A stretch of 64,000 bases of DNA, taken from assembly GCF_027409185.1 (NCBI RefSeq), contig NC_084463.1, positions 43,006,407 to 43,070,406 of the forward strand. The letters run 5' to 3'. The notes beneath the pieces were generated by a model that made no database searches, was not told the origin of the DNA, and was given only the letters and a program-made list of their open reading frames with translations. The translations under genes were made by a program, and so were the position numbers. Each line of letters starts with the position of its first letter. Within the stretch, counting starts at the first letter, position 1. Origin of the DNA: Cynocephalus volans. Lineage: Eukaryota > Chordata > Mammalia > Dermoptera > Cynocephalidae. This document shows, piece by piece, positions 1 through 10,453 of the stretch.

Positions 1-487
1 GAAAAAACGAACAAAAACTAAAATACGAAAAACTCTGGAAATGTATTTATCATAAGAAGATATACAAATACCACTAAGTATGTGGAAAAAGTAACGTTTA
101 ACATTACCAGTCATCAGGGAAAGGCAATTTAAAGAAACAACTAATAGACATTACATCACAGCTGTTAGCATGGCTATTACTAAAAAAGAAAGAAAACTCT
201 TGGAACGGGTGCAGAGATAAGCGGGCACTTGTACACTGTTGGTGGGAATGTAAGTTAGTAAAGGTATTATGTAAACCAGTATGATATTCTCAAAATATTA
301 AAAATGGAACTACCATAAGATCCAGCAATTTTACATCTGGGTATATATATCTAAAATAAATTAAATCAGTATGTCAAAGAAATATTTTTACTCTTGTGTT
401 TATTGTAATCTTATTCACGATAGCCAAGATATGAAGTTAATCAACATGTCCATCAGGACTAAATAAAGAAATGTGGTATATATATTA
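1..487 (+). mobile_element. Old L1 ORF2 3' fragment (copy A, left part)
   Basis: Decayed sense-strand sequence of the L1 ORF2 C-terminal region, recognisable by phrases such as 'actaccataagatccagcaatt' further broken by substitutions and stops. The same old copy appears to resume at about 1905-2205 (the stretch with 'ctgaatgaaatatggcaggc'), so it was split by a younger L1. No open frame of useful length. Start lies outside the window. Confidence 0.75.
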
Positions 488-1052
488 TTAAAAAGACAGA
501 GAATAACAAATGATGGTAAAGATATGGAGAGAGTGGAACCCTCCTGCACTGTCGATGGGGCTGTAAATTAGTACTGCCATTGTGGAGAACAGTACAAAGA
601 TTCCTTAAACAAATACAGATAGAACTTTCACATGATCCAGCAATCCGAGTCCTGGGGATATATCCAGAGGATTGTAAAACATCAGGTCAAAGAGATACCT
701 GCACTCCCATGTTTATTGCAGCTCTATTTACAATAGCTAGATGTTGGAACCAACCTAAATGTCTACCGATGGATGACTGGATAAGGAAATTGTGGTATAT
801 AAACATAATGGAATACTACACAGCCATAAAAAAGAATAAAATTCTGCCATTTGCAACAACATGGGTGAGCCTGGGGAAAATTCTCCTAAGTGAAACAACC
901 CAGGTACAGAAAGAGAAATACCACATATGCATAATCATAACTGGGAGCTGAATCCATAAATAAACAAATGAACAATAAAGAAAGACAGATAGAAAGAAAG
1001 AAAGAAACAACAATCACAGTAATAGACTGAACTTTTAAAAAACTAGATGTGG

Positions 1053-1693
1053 CCACAACCAGCCCAGTGGCAGCCACCTAGCCACCACAGGAAGCAAGCC
1101 AGGCTTTCCTGAGCTGGGTTTGTGGGGGAGCTCAAGCTTTGGCCTCACACCCCCAACACCCACAGCCAGCTCAGCAGTGATCACTGAGTCACTGCAGGAA
1201 GCACCCTGGGCTCTCTAGAGCTGGGGTGGTGTGGGGCCTTGGGCCACAGCCACAACACCCTGACACCTGCAGCCAGTTCAGCAGTGAGCACTGAGCCACT
1301 GCAGGGAGTGCCACGAGCTGTCCCACCCAGGATGGCGGGGGCTCTTGGGCATCAGCCACATACCCCAACACATGCAACCAGCCCAGTGGCAACCACCAAG
1401 CTGTAGCAAGAAAGGCCCTGGGTTCCCAAGCTGGGACAGTGGGTGGTGAGGGCTTTTATCACACCTGCCTTACATCTGCACCCAGCCCAGCAATGAGCAA
1501 GCCACTGTTGGAATCCCCCCAGTCTCTCCTGTGGGAATGAGGGGATGCCACAGGCCTCAATACCACCTCTCCTCCTTCCTCCTTCTTCCACTCCATTTCC
1601 TTCCCATTTCTCCTCTCCCCCTCCCTCCCAACTGCATGGCAACCACATGCTAGAATGTAAAAAATAATATTAATAAAATTACATTTTCTTTAC
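1053..1693 (+). mobile_element. VNTR-bearing retroposon-like insertion
   Basis: A GC-rich 641-bp segment inside an L1 3' UTR. It is flanked by 16-bp direct repeats AAAAAACTAGAKGTGG at 1037-1052 and 1694-1709 (15 of 16 identical). The left junction reads tttt/aaaa, the site preferred by L1 endonuclease for a + strand insertion. Inside are five imperfect ~106-bp units starting near 1056, 1163, 1270, 1375 and 1479, then a C/T-rich tract (about 1560-1630), a short unique part and an A-rich 3' end containing 'aataaa' (about 1657-1693). The architecture recalls composite VNTR retroposons (SVA, LAVA), but I recognise no sequence match. Open frames across it on the - strand (1189-1648) look incidental. 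Confidence 0.65.
1056..1545 (+). repeat. ~106-bp minisatellite, about five units
   Basis: Each unit opens with a variant of 'cagcccagcagtgagccact' and continues with a c/t-rich part around 'gagctggg' and a 'ccacaacaccc' end. Spacings between unit starts are 107, 107, 105 and 104 bp. Units are clearly diverged from one another, so the array is not newly amplified. It forms most of the insertion at 1053-1693. Confidence 0.7.
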
Positions 1694-1904
1694 AAAAAAC
1701 TAGAGGTGGAAAATGGGGGGGGGGTAGGAGAGGGGAGAGGGAAGGGGGCTAATAAGGATTTGGTCAACAGACACAAAAAACGATTGTATATTGTAATGAT
1801 GAATACCCTAACTACACTGATCTAACCACCACACGTTGAAAACAAGTATTGAAAATCAACATTGTACCCACATGCATGTACAGTAATTAAAAAAAACAAC
1901 AACA

Positions 1905-2204
1905 GCAGGATACTTTTCATCCTTAAAAGAAAACTGCATATACCTGGACGACATTATGCTGAATGAAATATGGCAGGCACAGAAAGACAAAAACTTCATG
2001 AACTCATTTATATGTGAATCCAAAATTGTCTCACTCATAGAAACAGAGTACCATGGTGGTTATCTGGGGTTCAGAGTGGGGTGACAAAAGGAGATATGTT
2101 GGTCAAAGGATAAAATATTTCAGATGGACAGAACAAGTAATTTCAGGATATATATTGTTGTACAACAGAGTGAGCATACTTTAAAATAATGTATTCTATA
2201 CTTT
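1905..2204 (+). mobile_element. Old L1 fragment (copy A, right part)
   Basis: Continuation of the L1 seen at 1-487 after removal of copy B. It begins in the ORF2 C-terminus ('actgcatatacctggacgac', 'ctgaatgaaatatggcaggc') and runs into a decayed 3' UTR. The breakpoint against copy B is blurred by A-rich sequence, so the boundary is approximate. Confidence 0.6.
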
Positions 2205-3740
2205 CAACACTACTGAAAGAAATTAAAGAGGACACAAAAAGGTGGTAAGGCATACTATGCTCTTGGAATGGAAGAATTAACATCCTGAAAATGCCTATCT
2301 CACCCAAAGCAATCTACAGATTCAATGCAATCCTCATCAAAATACCAATGACATTCCTCACAATAAAAGAAAAAGCAATCCTAACATTCATATATAAAAA
2401 CAAAAGACCTCAAATACCCAAAGCAATCCTGAGCAAAATCTAGAAATAAACCCGGTGGCATAACACTACCTGACTTCAAATTATATTACAAAGCTATTGT
2501 AACCAAAACAGCATGGTACTGGCATAAAAACGAACACTTGGATCAATGGAACAGTATAGAAAACCTGGGAATCAACCCACATACTTACAGCAAACTGATC
2601 TTTGACAAAATCAACAAGAACATACACTGGGGGAAAGACTGCCTCTTCAATAAATGGTGCTGGGAAAATTGGGCATCCCTATGCTGAAGAATGAAACTGG
2701 ACTTGTACCTCTAACCACATAGCAAAATCAACTCAAAATGGACCAAAGACTTAAATATAAGACCAAAACCATAAAATTACTAATGGAAAACATAGGGGAA
2801 ACACTTCAGCAAGTAGGATTGGACAAAGACTTTATGCAGAAGACCCCCAAAGCACAAGCAAGTAAAGAAAATATAAACAAATGAGATTATATCAAAGTAA
2901 ATTGCTTCTGCATGGCAAAGGAAACAATCAACAGAGTGGAAAGACAATGTATGGAAGGGGAGAGAATATTTGCAAACTATACATCTGACAAGAGATTAAT
3001 ATCCAGAATATATAAAGAACTCAAACAACTATACAGTAAAAATAAATATATAGATGAATAATAATCCAATTAAGAAATGGGCAAAGAAGATGAATAGACG
3101 TTTTTCAAAGGAAGACATACAAATGTCCAGCAGACAAATGAAAAAATGCTCCGCATCACTAATCATTAGAGAAATGAAAATCAAAACCATATTGAGATAT
3201 CATCTCACGCCAGTTAGACTGGCCATTATTAAAAGACTGAGAATAACAAATGCTGGCAAGGATGCGGGGAAAGGGGAACTCTTCTACACTGCTGGTTGAA
3301 CTGTAAACTGGTGCAGTCATTATGGGAAATGGTATGGATGTTCCTGAAACAACTACAGATAGAACTACCATATGATCCAGCAATCCCAGTACTGGGCATA
3401 TATCCAAAGGAATGGAAATAATCATGCTAAACGGATACGTGCACTCCCATGTTCATAGTAGCTCTATTTTCAATAGCCAAAATATGGAACCAACCTAAAT
3501 GTCCTTCGATTGATGACTGGATAAGGAAAATGTGTATACATACTCAGCCATAAAAAGGAATGAAATTCTGCCATTTGCAGCAACATGGATGTGTCTGGAG
3601 AAAATCATGTTAAGTGAAATAAACCAAACAAGGAAGGGGAAATAACACATGTTCTCACTCTTAACAGGGAGGGAGGGAGGGAGGGAGGGAGGAAGGAAGG
3701 AGGGAAGGAAGGGAGGAAGGAAGGAAGAAGCCAAAACAAT
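2205..3740 (+). mobile_element. L1 ORF2 3' portion (copy C)
   Basis: About 1.5 kb of sense L1 from the region after the RT domain to the ORF2 end, with frameshifts and stops. The open stretch 3054-3296 shows the conserved [18 protein letters not shown] segment and [18 protein letters not shown]. The ORF2 end lies near 3640 and is followed by a GGGA/GGAA purine tract. 5'-truncated and inactive. Confidence 0.85.
3664..3732 (+). repeat. (GGGA)n/(GGAA)n purine tract
   Basis: Simple repeat of ggga units turning into ggaa units, at the place of the L1 copy C 3' UTR G-rich tract. Probably an expansion of that tract. Confidence 0.85.
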
Positions 3741-4160
3741 ATGTTGAACATTCAGAAGGAGAGAACAAACCTAAAGATACTAGAGATGGGCGAAAAGCAA
3801 ATTTTGGCCCTCACACTTTCTGATTTCCAAACATATTACAAAGTTACAGTAATCCAGATAGTACGAAACTTGCATAAAGACAGAGATTTAGACCAGTGGA
3901 ATAAAACAGGAATCCCAGAAATAAAATCTCACACAAGAGGGTACTTCAAAATATTTGTGAAAAAATAAAATAAAAGATAGCTTTTTGAAGTACCCTCATA
4001 TATGTTCAAATAATCCTCATCCAAAATGGCAAGACTACACAATCAGGAAAGGGTAGTCTATTCAACAAATAATGCTGGGAAAACAGGACACACATGTGCA
4101 AAAAAAATAAAGTCGGACCCTTACCTTACACCATTTAGGAAATTATATCTATTGAATTAA
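3741..4160 (+). mobile_element. Old L1 ORF2 fragment (copy D)
   Basis: Diverged L1 ORF2 in the sense direction. The frame 3741-3965 contains an LTLSDFQTYYKVTVIQIV stretch equivalent to the L1 '[10 protein letters not shown]' region, then a WNKTGIPEI segment. The L1 sequence is interrupted at about 3936-3999 by a small palindromic element and resumes with 'caaataatcctcatccaaaa'. Confidence 0.65.
3936..3999 (+). mobile_element. Small palindromic MITE (mariner-like)
   Basis: A ~64-bp element with inverted ends 'agagggtacttcaaaa' and 'ttttgaagtaccctcata', sitting inside L1 copy D. A second copy with the same ends lies at 11596-11674. Size and foldback structure fit a non-autonomous Tc1/mariner-type MITE; the family name is not known to me. 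Confidence 0.55.
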
Positions 4161-4168
4161 AAACCGAC

Positions 4169-4419
4169 ATGCTGTGCACCTTGGTTTTCTGTAATTGTAG
4201 TCAAATGCCTCCCTGAAAATCTCCCAGTCACTTGTAGGCTATTGTGGGAAGGAGTAAACACATTTGGCTGGGGTGGGGAGTCTCACTGGATGTCTGTAAC
4301 CTGCTGCTCCCCTCCCCAGCCAAATGTTGTCTGCTCCTTCCCATAATAGCCTACAAGTGACTGGGAGATTGTCATTGAGGCATTTGACTACAATCACAGA
4401 CAACCAGGGTGCACAGCAT
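4169..4419. repeat. 251-bp near-perfect palindrome (foldback element)
   Basis: Arms 4169-4280 and 4307-4419 are reverse complements at roughly 90 percent over ~112 bp, separated by a ~26-bp loop. Outer ends read ATGCTGTGCACC and GGTGCACAGCAT. No convincing TSD was found on either side. It could be a foldback DNA transposon or a local inverted duplication. Confidence 0.75.
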
Positions 4420-4921
4420 TTAGATTACAGATATCCCATGAGACTCAGGGAGAAGGAAACAGAGCGAGAACTCAAGAACAGCCTGTCACATGCTTTCCAG
4501 CTGAAGACCCACAGGTGACTCCCAGAGCCCTCTTACCTGTAACAGGAGAGAATGTGGAACAGACACTTCCCACACATGATGGAGGCAGACACAGTGGTTA
4601 CCATCCAGACTTCTGAAATAGATAGGATGGTATCAGACCCCTCATAAAATAAACCAGAAGCAGTATTTTCAAAATGCACAAACCCACTTCTGAAATCTAT
4701 GGCCAAAATCTTTTCTACTTCCTTCAACATAATCCTTGTGTAAATAAAGGTTTACTTATTTTTCTCTTTTATTTTCAGCTACACACACCTTTGATATGCT
4801 GTATTTTCTACAAGTTCTTCTCCCTTGGTGCTAATATTTCCACTTCACAGTAAATAAAGAGAAGACAAATTTCTAAAGTGTGCACTCTACAGGTATCCTC
4901 CTTCCTGCCCTCTAACATTAT
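4420..4921. other. No gene or recognised element
   Basis: About 500 bp with no coding signal or repeat that I can name. It may be unique DNA or the body of an unrecognised old repeat. Confidence 0.5.
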
Positions 4922-4937
4922 TGGTATTTGAATTTCT

Positions 4938-5080
4938 TTTTTTGGGGGGGGGTCGTTTTCGTGACCGGCACTCAGCCAGTGAGTGCACCGGTCATTCCTA
5001 TATAGCATCCGAAACCGCGGTGGGAGCGTCGCCGCGCTCCCAGCGCTGCACGCTACCGAGTGTGGCATGGGCTCGGCCCC
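4938..5080 (-). mobile_element. CYN-type tRNA-Ile SINE (monomer)
   Basis: Read on the - strand it starts GGGGCCGAGCCCATGCCACA, keeps the tRNA B-box region around 'GGTTTCGGATGCTATATAGG', ends with the SINE tail 'GCCGGTCACGAAAAC' and an A-rich stretch. It is flanked by a perfect 16-bp TSD TGGTATTTGAATTTCT at 4922-4937 and 5081-5096. The tRNA-Ile head is diagnostic of colugo SINEs as I remember them. Confidence 0.85.
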
Positions 5081-5096
5081 TGGTATTTGAATTTCT

Positions 5097-5549
5097 AATT
5101 TACATTTCATGGGAGTGAAAACCAAACCTCCTCAATAACACAGCAGTCAGCTGCAAGGATAACTGAGATCAAGGGTTCTCAACTACTCATTCATCCACTC
5201 ACCCTGTTTTTAATACATAGAATCTGATTTGCCTTCAGAAAGATTGCGTTTGTGAGAGAAGGATCCAGAAACAGAAAGGAAGATGAACCGTTGGTTTTAA
5301 AGTGTCTGTAGAAGAAGCTGATTCCCAATATGTGCATTTAAAGCATAAAAAAAAGGTAACACATCTTCGTGATTAAACACACACAACAAACTGGAAATAG
5401 AAGGAACCTGATAAAGAATATCTGCTAAAATCTTACACCTACTTCAGAATAAATTTTTGAAAGTTCAAGATGTTTACAGCAAAAACAGAACTGCTTTTTT
5501 GAGTGAAATTATAAAAGACCTAAATAAATAAAAATACATGTCTGGTTTA
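5097..5549. other. No gene or recognised element
   Basis: AT-rich sequence without coding signal or a repeat family that I can name. Confidence 0.5.
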
Positions 5550-6075
5550 CGTAGCTAACATTCATTGTTAACATAATGATACTTGCCAAACTGAAATGTA
5601 GATTCAATACAATCCGTATTAAAACTTAAGCTACATTTTTTTCCTCTAGAAATGCTCATCTTAAGAATTATGGGAAAGTGCAAGCGACCCAGTATAATCA
5701 ACATAATACTGAAAAATTTGCTATAAAGCATCAGTAATGAAGGCAATGTGATAGCGACAGAGCACAGAAAAAAATATATGTATCAGTAGAATAGAATTGA
5801 AAGTCAACAAACAAATCCTGACATTTATGGTAAATTGATTATCAACAAATACGAGAAGACAATGTAAAGGTAAAATTTAGGGTTTTCAACAAATAATGCT
5901 TAGAAAAATGGATACTTACAATGAAAATAATGAGGTTAAACTCTTGATTCGGTGCATACACAAAAATTAACTCAAAACGGATCATAAACCTAAATGTAAA
6001 AAATAAACTCTTATGGGAGAATATAGAAGCAGAGTTTTGTGACCTTGCTTTGAGAAGTAGTTTCTTAGACATGAC
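5550..6075 (+). mobile_element. Old L1 ORF2 fragment
   Basis: Strongly decayed sense L1. Remnant phrases include 'tcaacaaataatgcttagaaaa' and 'ttaactcaaaacggatcata', equivalents of the L1 region before the C-terminal domain. Many indels; no open frame. Confidence 0.6.
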
Positions 6076-7120
6076 ACCAGTGGACCTGTGACCAGCAGCT
6101 TAGTAAATGTGACTACCACTATGTACCAATATGAACCTCATGGTAGAAGCATTTTGGTGTATTTCAAGCACTCTTTTTCTTCATCCCATTAAACACTGGT
6201 GTTAGACAATAAGTCAAACATGCACATTGACCTCAATGTGTCCATGTGGCTGGATGCTGAGATGATTGCTTTTGCATGGGCAGCATTTTTTATGAGACCC
6301 TCTCATGGAGAGTAATGTCCCTCAGCTGTGGCCAAACAGAAGGTCTGGGACTGTGGATTTCACACTAGGACCTCAGAAAATTCTAGCCTGGTGGTCTTCA
6401 TCAGTTCTGGTATATTACATTTCTATATGTTGTAGGAAGAACAATACAATGTAGATATACAACTTTATGAGGTTTCTTTCTAAGTCAATTAAGAGAAGAA
6501 AGTAGAAACAATGTGCACTTATATTGCCTTTTATAGTTTCTCATTTACCTTTACAGTGGCTCCATGTTTTTTTGTTTGTGTGAATTTGTATTATTGTCTG
6601 GGGTTATTTGCTTCCAGGCTTAAGAACACTTTTTCTATTTCTTGTATTCCCATCTACCAGCAACAAATTATTTCAGTTTTGTTAATCTGGGTATAGTATA
6701 TATTGCACCTTCATTGTTGACACATAGCTTTTTCTCTTCTTTCCTCTTTATGATAAATTATTATGTCAGAACATATTTATTAAAATGCCATTCTTAGATT
6801 ATCCTAAACAGTAGCCGCTGTTCTCAATCTTACTGACTATCACCAGATCCCCGTGATAATAATCTCTGAGCAATTTTGGTCTCATTCTACCACTCAAGCC
6901 CACATCAACCTTGATGACTCAAGCCAGGCATTTCTCTGTTTGAAAAGAAAATTCAGTGGTAGCAGGGGCTTGAGAAACCCATGCACAGAACTCCTTGCCA
7001 AGTCTGTGGCAGAAACCAGGGAAGAAAAGGGAAAGTTCAGGCCCATCACATACACTCAAAAACACACAAAAACATATAATGAAATATTTGACTGATGCAT
7101 ATATGGATGAATGAACAGGA
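6076..7120. other. Unassigned intergenic sequence
   Basis: About 1 kb without recognisable coding exons. Short open frames at 6511-6693 and 6853-7092 lack any recognisable domain and look like chance. Part may be an old repeat. Confidence 0.5.
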
Positions 7121-7149
7121 CCTGGGGGTTTGGGGGCAAATAATTATCA

Positions 7150-7510
7150 GATACTGCAAGTGTAAATTGACACAGGATTATGGAGTGCACCTACCCTATG
7201 ACCTGCTATTTTATTTCACTATATACACAATAGCATTTTCCCAATTGTACAATAAAATCCATTGGAGACTCACAAATTAGTTTATTGGATGAAAACAAAC
7301 ATCTTTTGATGAACTGGAAGAAAGTTACCATAATAATTTCTGGCTTGTTAAATCTTTTCAAAGAATGATTACATATTGTGATGATGAATAAGCTAACTAT
7401 CCTGATTCTACCGTCGCACGTAGTACACAACTACTGATAGTTAACTTCGTACTACACAAATATGTATAATAAGTTACTTCAAAAAAATTAAAAACATTAA
7501 AAAATAAAAT
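7150..7510 (+). mobile_element. L1 3' end fragment
   Basis: The stretch around 7365-7470 ('acatattgtgatgatgaata', 'actactgatagttaacttcg') parallels the L1 3' UTR terminus seen at 1790-1890, ending in an A-rich tail near 7480-7510. The upstream part is very diverged. Confidence 0.5.
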
Positions 7511-7929
7511 AAAAATAAAATGAGGTCAAATAGGGAAACAGTTTTTTTCATACTTTAAAATGCATCTGTAGAAAATAGACTTGGGTTCTATAACAGCGAT
7601 ATATATATCTATATAACAGATATACTAATATCAGAAATAAAAATTTTAAAAAAGGAACTTATTAATATCATCTACTCATTTGCCCACATTGAATTTTCCC
7701 TTTATCACCACAATGTCTCTCATCAAATAAGGATTTAATCAAGAATCAGAATTCCTCATCACCAACATCTGGATAGAGACCACAGCTGTTCCATCACGGC
7801 CTGGTGTCCCAGTAGCAGATTTCCCGCTGGAGAAATAAAGATTTCCTCCATTGTTCCCAAGGGGGAACCACAGAGGCTTGTGGGAAATAAAGTCTCATCC
7901 TCCGTTGACATCGCCTGCAGAGAGCTATG

Positions 7930-8480
7930 GAACCGGCCTTGTGTTTCTTCTGCGCATGTGCCACTCAGTTCGCTCTGCAACCTGGGAAAGGTAGTTTGGC
8001 TTTGAAATGACGTCATCCGCACGGGATCCGGGCAGGGCTGTTCTGGGTTTCTGGTGCGCATGTGCGGCCTTGCCCGTTCCCCTCATCTTCCGGAGGCTGC
8101 TGCCACCTCCACGGTGCTGACGAGATTCTGTGGTTGGAGTCTGTGTCCTTGAAGGTGGGTGCGAGGGTGAAGGAGGGGACCCTGTGGAGCAGACGGGTGT
8201 CTCAGCGTTTGGTGGAACAGGTCCGCTGGTCGGTCTGAGGTGGGCGGAGCCTGATGGGCTGGTCTGAACCATGGACCTGGGCTGGGGAAGGGGGGCCTCC
8301 CCCTGTTCTGTCGACTGCTTCGTCAGAGGAAGGTGGGCCTGCAGAAGGCAGGGCTTGTCCTTCCTGGAGAACAAAAGCCCGTTGCAGAAGCTCCGCCATT
8401 GGGGGTCAAGACCAAGATGGCGGCGGGTCTGGAGTGGGGGCGCCTGAAGACAGCGTGAGCCTGGGAGGTGTGCGGTGAGT
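7930..8480 (+). promoter_or_regulatory. CpG-island promoter of the KRAB-ZNF gene
   Basis: A GC-rich block with many CpG dinucleotides in otherwise AT-rich DNA. It lies 3.5 kb upstream of exon 2 of the zinc-finger gene, where KRAB-ZNF genes normally have their promoter and non-coding exon 1. No TATA box stands out. Several open frames on both strands (for example 7925-8563 on -) are by-products of the GC content. Transcription start cannot be fixed by eye. Confidence 0.7.
8050..8154 (+). other. Probable non-coding exon 1 of the KRAB-ZNF gene
   Basis: The sequence ends 'gtgtccttgaag' followed by the donor gtgggt at 8155. Placement in the CpG island and the lack of a start codon that leads into the KRAB frame fit a 5' UTR exon. 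The 5' end is a guess. An alternative donor gtgagt sits at 8473. Confidence 0.5.
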
Positions 8481-9109
8481 TCCCGTTGCGGCCCTGCCAT
8501 GAGGGCACCTGGTACTAAACTAGTGACATTCAGTTTACTGATGTGTAAGATGAGCGCGTTCACAATAGTAGCGAAATTGCCTCAAGTTCCCAGAGAAAGA
8601 ATTGTGAAGCGTGTGCACACTCAGTGTTACTCTCTGCAAGTTGTATCTGTGGGGCGTCTTGGTGTCTCTTTTAGCAAGTGTAGTTTCTGTTCCCTCCAGC
8701 ACTGTGTAGCCTGCCTAGCACTTCTGGTCCAAGTCTACAGATGTTTGTACATGACCGAGTCTCCAGGGACAGTGACTTCTAGGACAAAGATTGGGCCACT
8801 GGCTGATGGTCCAGTTCTCTTAGGAGTAAAGGAGGTGTTAAAAAGTTTGAAGGATGGTGCCCAGTGAATTGGAATCTCCCCTGCAAGAATTCCCCTCTGA
8901 CCTGAGACCTCTCAATAGTGCTTCAGTGCACAGGCAAAAATGTCCCAGAAGGTCAAGATCCTAGCTTTGCACAGCCCAACCCATTACTGATCCTAGTGTC
9001 TGGAGTGAACACGAGTTGGTTGATTGAATGAGGTGTTCTCGTGCAATAGCTATTGGGGACTGGGTGCTATTGAAAGATTTGCACCATCTTTCAAAAGAGA
9101 CATGAGTTT

Positions 9110-9242
9110 TGGGCCGAGCCTGTGGCGCACTCGGGAGGGTGCTGCGCTGGGAGCGCGGCAACGCTCCCAGCGGCCGCAGGTTCGGATCCTATATAGGAAT
9201 GGCCGGTGCACTCACTGGCTGAGTGCCGGTCACGAAAAAAAA
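9110..9242 (+). mobile_element. CYN-type tRNA-Ile SINE (monomer)
   Basis: Starts GGGCCGAGCCTGTGGCGCAC, keeps the promoter B-box region 'GGTTCGGATCCTATATAGG' and ends 'GCCGGTCACG' plus an A tail. Flanked by a perfect 17-bp TSD AAAAGAGACATGAGTTT at 9093-9109 and 9243-9259. Sits in intron 1 of the zinc-finger gene, same strand. Confidence 0.9.
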
Positions 9243-9667
9243 AAAAGAGACATGAGTTTGAGTATAGGCGAGGGCCTAGGAAATGTTACTTATAGTAGGG
9301 GGCTTGAATGTATGGCCTGGAATGAAGGAATAACCTGTCATATCTGAGAGGATCTGCCTACAGTGCCCTCCAAACACGCTCTCGTTTCTTCTATCTTCCC
9401 TGATTGTTTCGAGTGTCTGAGCTCTCTCAAACATAGCCTATCACCATTTGTGGCATCTAGAGATAATCCTGAGGCTCTCACTATCCTGATAGTTGTTCTC
9501 AATAGTTCAGGAAGTGTTTGCCAAGTTATTCCTACCTTATTAGAAAGATTGTTTAAAAATGGATTTTAGGAGATGTGATTTGCCCATGGTCACATAATCT
9601 GTTGATGTTACACAGCCTGACTTTTTGGATAATGTTATCCTTTTGCCACACTTAAGTCAAAATAAGT

Positions 9668-9983
9668 GACTGCATGCCTTCACTCATAAGTGGGCACTAA
9701 AAAATAAATGTATAAATTAAAAGAAGGAAAGAAAAACAATCAATAATACATTGAACTTTTCAAAAGGAGAGCTGAGGTTACCAGAGGGGGGAAAGGGGAA
9801 GGGGGAGGGAGGAATTGATAAAGAGCTGTGAAAAATGATGACATTGTATATTGTTGAACATGCCAGTTATCCTTATTTGAGCATCACATGTTGCACACAG
9901 GTATCGATATTCAATTCTGAACCCCACAGATATGTACAATCAACTATGTTACAATAAAAGTAAGATTAAAAATATATAAAAAA
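9668..9983 (+). mobile_element. L1 3' UTR insertion
   Basis: Short L1 3' end: the ORF2 tail ('actcataagtgggcactaaa'), a G-rich tract at 9786-9812, a terminus 'cagatatgtacaatcaac' and an A-rich tail. The paralogous segment at 57840-57890 runs straight across this place without it, which confirms a separate insertion after the duplication. Confidence 0.8.
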
Positions 9984-10267
9984 TCATTTGTTTACTTTTA
10001 AGATTATCTTTGTGAGAATGAAATTAACTTAGATTAAACATTGCTTTAATATACTTTGCCTTAAATATCACTATCCTTTTTTATTTCCAAAACTTTCTAT
10101 GGATTATATGATTTCAAAGGGTAAACAACACAAGTGTTTTCCACTTAATGTCAGTAATCTGTTCTTAAAAATTATGAAATCTGCAAGGATATAATGGGAG
10201 CCTATTTAACATTATTTAAAATGGGCAAATTAGACTGCATCACTCTTCTCCTCCACACCTATGTCTT

Positions 10268-10453
10268 TTTTCTTTTCTTTTTTTTTTTTTTGTGACCGGT
10301 AAGGGGATCGTAACCCTTGGCTTGGTGTCGGCTGCACTGTGCTGAGCCAGTGAGCGCAATGGCCATCCCTATATAGGGTCTGAACCCGCGGCCTTGGCGC
10401 TGTGCAGCTGCGCTCCCAGCGCTGCACTCTCCCGAGTGAGCCACAAGGTGGCC
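10268..10453 (-). mobile_element. CYN-type SINE, dimeric form
   Basis: On the - strand: head GGGCCACCTTGTGGCTCACT, first tRNA-like unit, then a second unit containing a 'GCCAAGGGTTACGATCCCCTT' type B-box, ending 'ACCGGTCAC' and a poly-A. TSD CCACACCTATRTCTT at 10253-10267 and 10454-10468 (14 of 15). The duplicate at about 58137-58155 shows the empty site with a single copy of the target. Confidence 0.85.

Larger units (their letters stand above)
488..1895 (+). mobile_element. L1 3' end (copy B) inserted in copy A
   Basis: A 5'-truncated L1. An open stretch at 580-948 translates as the ORF2 C-terminus, with the usual order of segments: WRTVQRFLKQ, a LGIYPE motif, FIAALFTIA, MDDWIRKLWY, MEYYTAIKK. 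The 3' UTR follows, with a G-rich tract at about 1711-1750 and the end 'cattgtacccacatgcatgt' near 1862-1881, then an A-rich tail to about 1895. The 3' UTR is interrupted at 1053-1693 by a separate VNTR-bearing insertion. Non-functional because it is truncated. Confidence 0.8.

Noticed and set aside
1352..1648. 98-codon open frame on the - strand
   Set aside because: Covers the GC-rich tandem repeat and C/T tract; low-complexity product with no domain.
7925..8563. 212-codon open frame on the - strand
   Set aside because: Lies in the CpG island where stop codons are rare; overlapping open frames exist on both strands and no domain is visible.
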